The notes below the pieces were generated by a model, which was given only the letters and a program-made list of their open reading frames with translations, searched no databases and was not told where the DNA came from. DNA of 64,000 nt. Source: an uncultured Kiloniellaceae bacterium. GTDB taxonomy: Bacteria > Pseudomonadota > Alphaproteobacteria > Kiloniellales > Kiloniellaceae. Numbering within the stretch: the first letter of the stretch is position 1; the number at the start of each line of letters is the position of its first letter. Shown in pieces: positions 26,923-34,464 of this stretch. Location of the stretch: positions 62,001-126,000 of the forward strand of contig CANMQP010000005.1 in NCBI GenBank assembly GCA_947500035.1. The letters run 5' to 3'. The position numbers were made by a program, and so were the translations under genes.

Positions 26923-28412
26923 TGCCGCGTTTATCTTCAAGCACATCCGCTCAGTTGCCCAAGTCTGTTCGTCAGCCGGGATACGACCGCACGGCCTGCG
27001 GCGTGGGTATCGTCCATCTGGGGATCGGAGCTTTTCACCGTGCGCATCAGGCGGTCTATACCGACGACGTTCTGTCGAAATCCCAAGGCGATTGGGCGAT
27101 CTGCGGCGTTAGCCTGCGTCAGCGCAGCGTGCAGGCGCAGCTGGACCCGCAGGGCGGTCTCTATTGCGTTGTCGAGCGGGACGGGGCGGGGGATGCATGC
27201 CGGATCATCGGCGCGGTGACCGAGACTCTCTTCGCTCCGGATGACCCGGCGGCTCTGGTCGCACGGATGGCGGACCCGAGGATCCGTATCGTCTCCCTGA
27301 CGGTCACTGAAAAGGGCTATTGCCACGATCCGGCCAGCGGGCAACTAAAGCTCGAAGATCCCGGGATCGCGCAGGATCTGAAAAATCCGGCCACACCCTC
27401 TACGGCCATCGGGTTTCTGGTCGCGGCACTGTCGGTGCGTTGGCGCGCCGGGCATGCGCCCTTCACGGTCATGAGCTGTGACAACCTTCCGCATAACGGC
27501 AAGATGCTTGCGGGTCTTGTTCAGACCTATGCCCACCAGCTCGATCCGTCTTTGGCGGGTTGGATTGGCCGGGAGGGGGCTTTCCCCAGCACCATGGTCG
27601 ATCGGATCGTTCCCGCGACAACCGACGAGGACCGCGCCGCGATCGAACTGCAGCTCGGGCTGCAGGATGAGGGGGGCGTCGTTTGCGAGCCTTTCCGCCA
27701 GTGGGTGATCGAGGATCGCTTCACCCAGGGCCGCCCGGCCTGGGAAGATGCCGGGGCGCAACTGGTCGAGGACGTCGCACCCTTCGAAGACATGAAGCTC
27801 CGTCTGCTCAACGGCAGTCACTCCATGCTGGCCTATCTCGGCTATCTCGCCGGCTACGAGACGGTCGCCGAGACCATGGCGAACCCGGATTTCGAAATGC
27901 TGGTGCGCCGCTATATGAAGGAAGAGGCAGAGCCGACGCTTGCCTTGCCGCCCGGCGTGGACATCGACGGCTATCAGGAGCAGTTGATCGAACGCTTCAA
28001 AAATCCGGCGCTCAAACACAGGACCTGGCAGATTGCCATGGACGGTTCGCAGAAACTGCCCCAGCGTCTGCTGTCGGTGATCCGGCGGCAGATGGAACTC
28101 GGAGGCTCCTTCGAGCTGGCATCTCTCGCGGTGGCCGCCTGGATGCGCTATGCGAGCGGTCGGGACGAAGCGGGGCAGGGCATCGACGTCCTCGATCCCC
28201 TGGCCGAACGTCTCGCCGCGCTTGCCGCCGATGTGGATGGTAATGCCGATGGTGAGCCCGGGGCTCTGGTTGCCTCCTATCTCGCGGTGCAAGAGGTCTT
28301 TGGTGAGGATCTGCTGAGGTCCGATGCTTTCCGAGTGGCGGTCGGGAATGCCCTGACGCGGCTCTACGCGGAAGGCGCTCGAAAAACCGTCTCGAAAACC
28401 GCGGCGTCCTGA
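26922..28412 (+). CDS. uxuB: Mannitol dehydrogenase-family oxidoreductase (fructuronate reductase)
   Basis: A 496-residue polyol-specific long-chain dehydrogenase. The Rossmann start is GVGIVHLGIGAFHRAHQAVY; other family blocks are VSLTVTEKGYCHD, VMSCDNLPHNGKM, and KLRLLNGSHSMLAYLGYLAG with the catalytic Lys/Asn/His cluster (here written MKLRLLNGSHS). Sequence alone does not separate mannonate:NAD dehydrogenase (UxuB), tagaturonate reductase and mannitol or arabinitol dehydrogenase. The operon with uxaC and the divergent kdgK makes fructuronate reductase the best call. Its ATG overlaps the uxaC stop (TAATG). Confidence 0.85.
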   Translation: MPRLSSSTSAQLPKSVRQPGYDRTACGVGIVHLGIGAFHRAHQAVYTDDVLSKSQGDWAICGVSLRQRSVQAQLDPQGGLYCVVERDGAGDACRIIGAVTETLFAPDDPAALVARMADPRIRIVSLTVTEKGYCHDPASGQLKLEDPGIAQDLKNPATPSTAIGFLVAALSVRWRAGHAPFTVMSCDNLPHNGKMLAGLVQTYAHQLDPSLAGWIGREGAFPSTMVDRIVPATTDEDRAAIELQLGLQDEGGVVCEPFRQWVIEDRFTQGRPAWEDAGAQLVEDVAPFEDMKLRLLNGSHSMLAYLGYLAGYETVAETMANPDFEMLVRRYMKEEAEPTLALPPGVDIDGYQEQLIERFKNPALKHRTWQIAMDGSQKLPQRLLSVIRRQMELGGSFELASLAVAAWMRYASGRDEAGQGIDVLDPLAERLAALAADVDGNADGEPGALVASYLAVQEVFGEDLLRSDAFRVAVGNALTRLYAEGARKTVSKTAAS

Positions 28413-28502
28413 TCAATTCCGCCCTGCGGTGGTGACAAAAGGCTAAGCCTCGGCTATCCCAGTATCGAAGAAGAAAAATTCAACGCAGGGAGCGCCGCCG
28501 CA

Positions 28503-30101
28503 ATGAGCCGTTACGCGAGCAAGAATCAGACCGTCCGCAAGCCCGCTGTGGTCAGCAAAAGCGGCATCGTCGCCGCGCAGAACCGTCTGGCCGCCGAGCA
28601 GGGCGCGGAAACAATGGTGCGCGGCGGCAACGCGATCGATGCGGCGGTGACGACAGCCTTTGCGCTTGCGGCCACGGAACCCTGGATGAGCGGCCTGGGC
28701 GGCGGCGGCTCCATGCTGATTTATCTGGCCAAGGAAGATCAGGTGAAGGTGATCGACTTCGGCATGGTCTCGCCATCGAATCTCGATCCCGCGGATTACC
28801 CGCTCAGCGGCGGTGTCGCCTCCGACCTCTTTCCCTGGCCTGCGGTGGTCGAGGACCGGAACCTGCTGGGCGCAAAGTCCATCGCCGTTCCAGGCGCCGT
28901 CGATGGTCTCGGCAAGGCTCTGGAAGCTTATGGCACCATTGCGTGGCATGAGGCGATCCAGCCCGCGATCGATCTCGCGGAAGCCGGTCTCTCCGTCGAC
29001 TGGTTCACTGCGCTGGTGATTGCCTCGTCGGCAAAAGACCTCAACCGCTTTCCCTCCTCCGCCTCCGTCTATCTGGACGAGGATTTTCCACCCTCGCCGA
29101 CATGGCACGCGGTGGGGCGCTCGCCGACCCGCGAACTCACCGGACTGACCAACACGCTCAAGCATCTCGCGGAATACGGGCCGCGCGAATTCTACGAAGG
29201 CGCACTGGCCAAGGTCATCGCCAAGGATGTTCAGGAGGCCGGCGGAACTCTCTCAGTGGCTGATCTTGCGGCTTATGAAGCGCGTGAACTCGAACCTATG
29301 GTCCAGGATTACCGGGGAGCAAAGATTTACGTGCAGCCGGAATTGAACGGCGGCCCGACGATGCTGAAGGCTTTCGACGAAATAGCGGAGCATAGCTTTT
29401 CCGGCGATCGTCCCGGCGCGGCCACTTACAAAGCCTACGCCGAGAGCCTGCTGAAGGTTTACGAGGAGCGGCTGGCCACCTTGGGAGATGCCGATGAAGC
29501 GCGCGGCGAGTCCTGCACCACTCATCTCTCGGCGGTCGATGCCGAGGGCAACATGGTCACGCTTACCACGACCCTGCTGTCGATTTTCGGCTCCAAGTTG
29601 GTGTTGCCGACCAGCGGCATTTTGATGAACAACGGCATCATGTGGTTCGATCCGCGTCCCGGTCACCCCAACTCGCTGGCACCTGCAAAACGCTGTCTCG
29701 CGAACTACAGCCCGACCATTATGAAGGACGATTGGGGCAGGGTGGCGCTGGGGGCCTCCGGCGGGCGCAAGATCTTCCCGGCGGTCTTCCAGATCCTCTC
29801 CTACATCAAGGATTTCGGCATGAGCCTGGACGAGGCCATGCACCATGCCCGCATCGACGTCAGCGGCACAGAACGCGTAGTGATGGATGCCGCGCTTCCT
29901 CTCGCAGTGAGGGGCGATCTGGTGTCGCGCTTCAATACGGCGGAAACGCCGCGCGATGTTTTCCCTCTCGCCTTCGCCTGTCCCTCAGCCGTTTTGCGCA
30001 AAGGCAACGAGAATCAGGGCGCTTCTGAGGTGATGCATCCCTGGAGCGACGCGGTGTCCGCGGAGAGCCGTGCCCATACGGTCCCGACGATCAGGGAGTA
30101 G
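28503..30101 (+). CDS. Gamma-glutamyltransferase-family protein, cytoplasmic paralogue
   Basis: A 532-residue Ntn-hydrolase-fold protein. N-terminal GGT blocks are GGNAIDAAVTTAFALAATEP and SGLGGGGSMLIY. The expected nucleophile is T339 in CTTHLSAVDAEGNMVTLTTT, with FGSKLVLPTSGILMNNGIMW after it. Unlike E. coli GGT there is no signal peptide, and the oxyanion-loop SPGGSRI is replaced by ASGGRKI. Such divergent members are annotated as GGT-family hydrolases with unknown substrates. GGGAG lies upstream of the ATG. It is followed 8 bases later by the DSD1-like enzyme, so the two probably act together on a D-amino acid or gamma-linked amide compound (inference). Confidence 0.85.
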   Translation: MSRYASKNQTVRKPAVVSKSGIVAAQNRLAAEQGAETMVRGGNAIDAAVTTAFALAATEPWMSGLGGGGSMLIYLAKEDQVKVIDFGMVSPSNLDPADYPLSGGVASDLFPWPAVVEDRNLLGAKSIAVPGAVDGLGKALEAYGTIAWHEAIQPAIDLAEAGLSVDWFTALVIASSAKDLNRFPSSASVYLDEDFPPSPTWHAVGRSPTRELTGLTNTLKHLAEYGPREFYEGALAKVIAKDVQEAGGTLSVADLAAYEARELEPMVQDYRGAKIYVQPELNGGPTMLKAFDEIAEHSFSGDRPGAATYKAYAESLLKVYEERLATLGDADEARGESCTTHLSAVDAEGNMVTLTTTLLSIFGSKLVLPTSGILMNNGIMWFDPRPGHPNSLAPAKRCLANYSPTIMKDDWGRVALGASGGRKIFPAVFQILSYIKDFGMSLDEAMHHARIDVSGTERVVMDAALPLAVRGDLVSRFNTAETPRDVFPLAFACPSAVLRKGNENQGASEVMHPWSDAVSAESRAHTVPTIRE

Positions 30102-30108
30102 TGCAGTC

Positions 30109-31248
30109 ATGACCTCTCTTAGCCATGTGGAAACACCGGCTCTCGTTTTGGATCGCGGCGTCCTCGAGCGGAACTGCGATCGGATGGCCCGGCGCATGTC
30201 GGAAGCCGGAGTGCGTCTGCGTCCTCATCTAAAAACCGCGAAATCGGCGCGCGTCGCGAATGTTGCGACCCGTGGCCACTTCGGCGGTGTCACCGTGTCC
30301 ACGCTGGCGGAGGCCCGTTACTTCCTGCAGCAGGGAATAGTGGATCTGACCTATGCGGTCGGGCTTGCCCCCGGGAAACTCGACGTCGTGGCGAGGCTTC
30401 AGGCCGACGGCGCGCATATGACACTGCTGACCGACAGTCTGGACACGCTCGTGGCTGCCGCAGAAAAGGCGGATGAACTGGATACGGATTTCCGTTTTTT
30501 GATTGAGGTCGATACCGGCGGCTTGCGTGGCGGTGTGCCGCCTGAGTCGGGTTTGCTGCTGGAGCTTGGAAAGTATCTGCAAGAAAGTCCACGCCTCTCG
30601 CTGGCAGGCGTCTTAACCCATGCCGGACATTCCTATCACTGCCATAGCCAGGCGGAGATTGAGCAAGTGGCGGAGGACGAGCGGGCCGGTGTCGTCGGAG
30701 CCGCGCAGCGCTTGCGGGATGCAGGGCTGCCCTGCGAGATCGTCTCGGCGGGTTCGACCCCGACCGCGATCTGCGCCAATTCGCTGGAAGGCGTGACCGA
30801 GATGCGCCCCGGCGTATACACCTTCTTCGATCTGGATCAGATGGCCTTAGGTGTCTGCGCCATGGAGGACATCGCCTTGAGTGTCGTGGCGACGGTGATC
30901 GGGCATAATCATGCCGCCGCGCGCATCCTGATCGATGCCGGCGGCCTGGCGTTGTCCAAGGATCTGAGTGCGGCCGAGTTCCTCGAGGATGCCGGCTATG
31001 GTCTGGTCTGTCCGCTCGATGCGACACGCCCGCTTGAGGGCCTCTACGTCGACTCGGTCCATCAGGAGCATGGCCTGATTGCAGCAAAGGACGGCGCGCC
31101 CCCTTATGATAAGCTGCCGGTCGGCACCCGGGTAAGGATTCTGCCCAATCATGCTTGTATGACAGCCGCCGCTTACAACAGCTATCATATCGTTGATGGC
31201 GGTCTGGAGGTTGTCGACAACTGGGACCGGGTCAACGGCTGGTACTAG
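30109..31248 (+). CDS. DSD1-family PLP enzyme (D-threonine aldolase / D-serine dehydratase-like)
   Basis: A 379-residue fold-type III PLP enzyme. The PLP lysine is in LRPHLKTAKS, the signature of D-threonine aldolases and eukaryotic-type D-serine dehydratases. The C-terminal metal site is PNHACMTAAAYNSYHIVDG, with the His and Cys ligands of that family. The alanine-racemase-like barrel spans about residues 10-250. The ATG at 30109 is used because GGGAG precedes it; the frame is open 13 codons earlier inside the preceding gene. Probable reaction: cleavage of a D-3-hydroxy amino acid or deamination of D-serine. The pairing with a GGT-like protein is unusual. Confidence 0.88.
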   Translation: MTSLSHVETPALVLDRGVLERNCDRMARRMSEAGVRLRPHLKTAKSARVANVATRGHFGGVTVSTLAEARYFLQQGIVDLTYAVGLAPGKLDVVARLQADGAHMTLLTDSLDTLVAAAEKADELDTDFRFLIEVDTGGLRGGVPPESGLLLELGKYLQESPRLSLAGVLTHAGHSYHCHSQAEIEQVAEDERAGVVGAAQRLRDAGLPCEIVSAGSTPTAICANSLEGVTEMRPGVYTFFDLDQMALGVCAMEDIALSVVATVIGHNHAAARILIDAGGLALSKDLSAAEFLEDAGYGLVCPLDATRPLEGLYVDSVHQEHGLIAAKDGAPPYDKLPVGTRVRILPNHACMTAAAYNSYHIVDGGLEVVDNWDRVNGWY

Positions 31249-31309
31249 ATCAGATCAAGTAAAGATGGAATCGCTTAAGGCGATCTATCGCACTTGCGAA
31301 TCTGATCTA
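31246..31309. repeat. Long imperfect hairpin overlapping the stop codon
   Basis: Outer arms TAGATCAGAT and ATCTGATCTA (10 bp perfect) are followed inward by CAAGT/ACTTG and by ATCGC/GCGAT around TTAAG. The first three bases of the left arm are the stop codon of the DSD1-like gene. No T run follows, so it is more like a REP-type element or mRNA-stabilising structure than a terminator. Confidence 0.6.
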
Positions 31310-31325
31310 AAACTAAAACTTAGAA

Positions 31326-31379
31326 CGGATTCACATCTTTTGGCGAAACCACAGCGTGGTTAAGCCAAAAGATGATCCG
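31326..31379. repeat. Long near-perfect hairpin (REP- or MITE-like)
   Basis: From outside in: CGGAT/ATCCG, CATCTTTTGGC/GCCAAAAGATG and AACCAC/GTGGTT around an AGC loop, with only small bulges. That gives a stem of about 22 pairs. It stands 17 bases after the previous hairpin in a gene-free gap. Confidence 0.65.
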
Positions 31380-31457
31380 GTCCAGACTCTGTTCGCAGCC
31401 TGAGCCGGAAAAAAACAAGAAAAAGACGGCGTCGCCGAGGCAGAAAGGGAGATCGAA

Positions 31458-33095
31458 ATGTCGCAGGAAAACGCAGGTATCTACGAGCGTGGGCTGGGTC
31501 AGAACGCGGCCAACTACGAACCGCTTTCGCCCCTGTCCTTTATCAAGCGCACCGCCTCGGTCTATCCGAACCGTCTCGCGGTCGTTCATGGCGATATCAG
31601 GCGCAGTTGGGCCGAGACCTACATCCGATGCCTGCGCCTCGCCTCGGCTTTGCGCAAACATGGGATCGGGACCGGGGATACGGTTTCCATCATGGCGCCG
31701 AATGTTCCGGAAATCATGGAGGCCCATTTCGGTGTGCCCATGGCCGGGGCGGTTCTCAATGCTTTGAACACGCGTCTCGACGCAGAGCTGATTGCTTTCA
31801 CCCTCAGGCATGCCGAAACCAAAGTCCTGATCACCGACCGGGAGTTTTCGGGGGTCATGTCGGACGCTTTGAGACTGCTCGACGAGAAACCTCTGGTTAT
31901 CGACATTGACGATCCCCTGGCTGAGAGTGGCAGCCTGATCGGCGAGAAGGATTATGAAGCGTTTTTGGCCGAGGGGGATCCGGCGGACTCCTGGTCACCG
32001 CCAGGTGACGAATGGGCCGCGATCTCGCTGAACTATACCTCCGGCACCACGGGCGATCCAAAGGGCGTGGTCTATCACCACCGGGGCGCCTATTTGAACG
32101 CCATGGGGAATGTGCTGACCTGGTCCTTGGAGCAGCATCCGGTCTACCTCTGGACACTGCCGATGTTTCATTGCAACGGCTGGTGCTTTCCCTGGACGAT
32201 AACGGCCATGGCCGGCACCCACGTCTGTCTGCGCCGGGTCGAGGCCAAGGCAATTTATGACGCGATTGCAGACAATGGCGTAACGCATCTCTGTGGCGCA
32301 CCGATCGTGATGGGACTGCTGATTTCAGCCCCTGAAGAGGAACGCCGCCCGCTGCCGGGCAAAGTTAAGATGATGACGGCAGCCTCGGCGCCGCCGGCCG
32401 CGGTTTTGGCGCGGATGCAGAAACAGGGTTTCGAGATCACCCATGTCTATGGCCTGACCGAAGTCTACGGCCCGGTCACGGTCTGTGCCTGGCATGAAGA
32501 GTGGGATGATCTGGATATGGAGGAGCAGGCACGGCTGAAGTCGCGCCAGGGCGTGACCTATCCTGTCCTCGAGGGTCTCATGGTGGCCGATGCCGACAGC
32601 TTGGAGCCGGTTCCCTGGGATGGGGAGACCATGGGCGAGGTCTTCATGCGCGGAAACGTGGTCATGAAGGGCTATCTGAAGAACCCCGACTCTACGGGCG
32701 CGGCTTTCAAGGGCGGCTGGTTCCATACCGGCGATCTGGGGGTTATGCATCCCGACGGCTATATCGAACTCAAAGACCGCTCCAAGGACATCATTATCTC
32801 CGGCGGCGAGAACATCTCGACCATTGAGGTCGAGGGCGTGCTCTACAAACATCCGGCGGTGTCAGAGGCGGCGGTGGTCGCCAGACCGGACGAGAAATGG
32901 GGAGAAACACCCTGCGCTTTCGTAGCGTTACAGTCAGGTGCCGAGGCGACTGAAGCCGAGATCATCAAGTTTTGCCGCGATAACCTCGCCCACTACAAAT
33001 GTCCCAAGACGGTGGTCTTCACGGATCTGCCCAAAACCTCGACCGGGAAGATCCAGAAATACGTTTTGCGGGAACAGGCAAGGGCGCTCGGTTAA
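31458..33095 (+). CDS. Acyl-CoA synthetase (AMP-binding, AlkK/DmdB-like)
   Basis: A 545-residue ANL-superfamily adenylate-forming ligase. The P-loop is YTSGTTGDPKGV, the A5 motif is YGLTEVYGP, A7 is WFHTGDLGVMHPDGY, A8 is LKDRSKDIIISGGENIS, and the A10 lysine is in KTSTGKIQKYVLRE. The hydrophobic pocket segment LPMFHCNGWCFPW is typical of medium-chain acyl-CoA or methylmercaptopropionate ligases (AlkK/DmdB type). Activity: carboxylic acid plus ATP plus CoA to acyl-CoA in the cytoplasm. GGGAG precedes the ATG by 6 bases. It stands alone downstream of two long hairpins; the acid substrate cannot be read from sequence. Confidence 0.9.
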   Translation: MSQENAGIYERGLGQNAANYEPLSPLSFIKRTASVYPNRLAVVHGDIRRSWAETYIRCLRLASALRKHGIGTGDTVSIMAPNVPEIMEAHFGVPMAGAVLNALNTRLDAELIAFTLRHAETKVLITDREFSGVMSDALRLLDEKPLVIDIDDPLAESGSLIGEKDYEAFLAEGDPADSWSPPGDEWAAISLNYTSGTTGDPKGVVYHHRGAYLNAMGNVLTWSLEQHPVYLWTLPMFHCNGWCFPWTITAMAGTHVCLRRVEAKAIYDAIADNGVTHLCGAPIVMGLLISAPEEERRPLPGKVKMMTAASAPPAAVLARMQKQGFEITHVYGLTEVYGPVTVCAWHEEWDDLDMEEQARLKSRQGVTYPVLEGLMVADADSLEPVPWDGETMGEVFMRGNVVMKGYLKNPDSTGAAFKGGWFHTGDLGVMHPDGYIELKDRSKDIIISGGENISTIEVEGVLYKHPAVSEAAVVARPDEKWGETPCAFVALQSGAEATEAEIIKFCRDNLAHYKCPKTVVFTDLPKTSTGKIQKYVLREQARALG

Positions 33096-33111
33096 GCCTG
33101 CAGTGAGGGGG

Positions 33112-33531
33112 TTAATCGTCAAACTTGCGGCTGCGGAGCTTTTTAATGGAGCCGCGTTTGGTCTTGGAGTCCATCCGCCGCTGTTTCGATGCGCGCGTTG
33201 GCCGGGTCGGGCGCCGGTAGGCCGGGCGCTCGCAGGCTTCTTTTAAAAGCTCGACCAGACGCTGGACGGCGTCTTCCCGATTTCTTTCCTGGGTCCGGAA
33301 GCGCGCGGCGGTCAGAACCAGGACGCCGTCTTTGGTCAAGCGCTTGCCGGCCAGCTGCTGGGCGCGTTCGCGCACGTAAGCGGGCAGGGAGGGCGAGTGG
33401 CGGAGGTTGAAGCGCAACTGAACCGCGGTTGAGACCTTGTTGACGTTCTGACCGCCCGGGCCCGATGCGCGGACGAAGGTTTCCTCGATCTCGGAAGGAT
33501 CGAGATGAATCCGCTCGGTGATCTCAATCAT
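33112..33531 (-). CDS. arfB: Alternative ribosome-rescue factor ArfB
   Basis: A 139-residue peptidyl-tRNA hydrolase of the release-factor-like type. It carries the GGQ catalytic motif at residues 26-28 (RASGPGGQNVNKVSTAVQLR) but no codon-recognition domain. The Arg/Lys-rich C-terminal tail (KQRRMDSKTKRGSIKKLRSR) enters the empty mRNA channel of stalled ribosomes. Length matches E. coli YaeJ/ArfB (140). It is convergent with the acyl-CoA synthetase gene with 16 bases between stops. It helps recycle ribosomes on non-stop mRNAs. Confidence 0.93.
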   Translation of the reverse strand: MIEITERIHLDPSEIEETFVRASGPGGQNVNKVSTAVQLRFNLRHSPSLPAYVRERAQQLAGKRLTKDGVLVLTAARFRTQERNREDAVQRLVELLKEACERPAYRRPTRPTRASKQRRMDSKTKRGSIKKLRSRKFDD

Positions 33532-33577
33532 GGCCGCAGCTTAGAACAGGATCTCCTCTGACGAAAGTTCTTGCCCG

Positions 33578-34216
33578 TCAGAGCTTTTGCGCGATCAGCC
33601 GCCCGCAGTTTGAGATGTGTGCGTCTATGATGCGCTCGGCGCGTGCGACATCTCTGACCCGCGCGGCATGGAGCAGTGCAAGGTGTTCCGCATGTTCGGC
33701 CCCGACTTCGTTCAAGACGGCACGCTTAAAACAAAGATAGCGTTCGGACGCGCGGATCCTCTCTTCCACAGCTCTGATCAGCGCCTCATCTGCGGCAGCG
33801 TAGAGTGCAAGGTGGAAGGCGACATGGGCATTTGACCGGTCTTCGACGATGGCATTCTCCAGGGCGCTGTGAGCTGCTTCGGCAGCAAGCACCTGGTCCT
33901 TGGTAAGCTTCGGGAAGGATTGCCGCGCGGCTTCAACCTCAAGCTCCGCCCGGGATTCAAAGAGCTGGATGGCGTCCTTCGCCCGCAAAGGGGAGACAAC
34001 GGCACTGCGATTGCTGACCGAGTCAATCCAGTTATCGCGCTTCAGGAGAGCAAAAACCTCGTGAACGACGGTTGTTTTCACTTCGTAGCTTTCGGCGATC
34101 TCGTCGACCAGGATCACTTCATCGGGCGGCAGCGTTCCCATAATGATCGCGTGACGCAAAGTCTCCGCGAGCCAGAGGGCTGTAGAGGAAGCGTGTCGTG
34201 TCGGCGGGCGGCGCAT
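33578..34216 (-). CDS. GntR-family transcriptional regulator (FCD-like)
   Basis: A 212-residue regulator. Residues about 15-75 resemble a divergent GntR winged helix (LRHAIIMGTLPPDEVILVDE, then VVHEVFALLKRDNWIDSV). Residues about 85-205 form the helical FCD-type effector domain (FESRAELEVEAARQSF; FHLALYAAADEALIRAVEER). A 248-base AT-rich stretch upstream separates it from iolC, so it has its own promoter. Its target is unclear: iolC-iolG or the distant acyl-CoA synthetase are both possible. No operator could be identified. Confidence 0.8.
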   Translation of the reverse strand: MRRPPTRHASSTALWLAETLRHAIIMGTLPPDEVILVDEIAESYEVKTTVVHEVFALLKRDNWIDSVSNRSAVVSPLRAKDAIQLFESRAELEVEAARQSFPKLTKDQVLAAEAAHSALENAIVEDRSNAHVAFHLALYAAADEALIRAVEERIRASERYLCFKRAVLNEVGAEHAEHLALLHAARVRDVARAERIIDAHISNCGRLIAQKL

Positions 34217-34464
34217 GCCCCAATCATGTGACGTGGTTAAAATATAATCAACCCGGAATTGTTATAAGTAATCATACGATCCAAACGATTTAGTGTGTTA
34301 CCATAAATTGTTTGTATTCACTATCATTAAGTAATCCTTATGTCATCGGCTTCGTTTCTACTGTTTGAGCGGCAGTCGTGAGTCCTGTTTTAGGACGTCA
34401 GATGTTTAAGTGTTCTTACAAGTCTTAAAATAAAAAACTATCAACCAATTGTGGCTATAGTCGT
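34217..34464. other. AT-rich promoter gap
   Basis: About 250 bases with far lower GC content than neighbouring genes, between the iolC stop and the GntR start (both leftward). It presumably carries the GntR promoter. I see no gene or strong hairpin. Confidence 0.4.
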
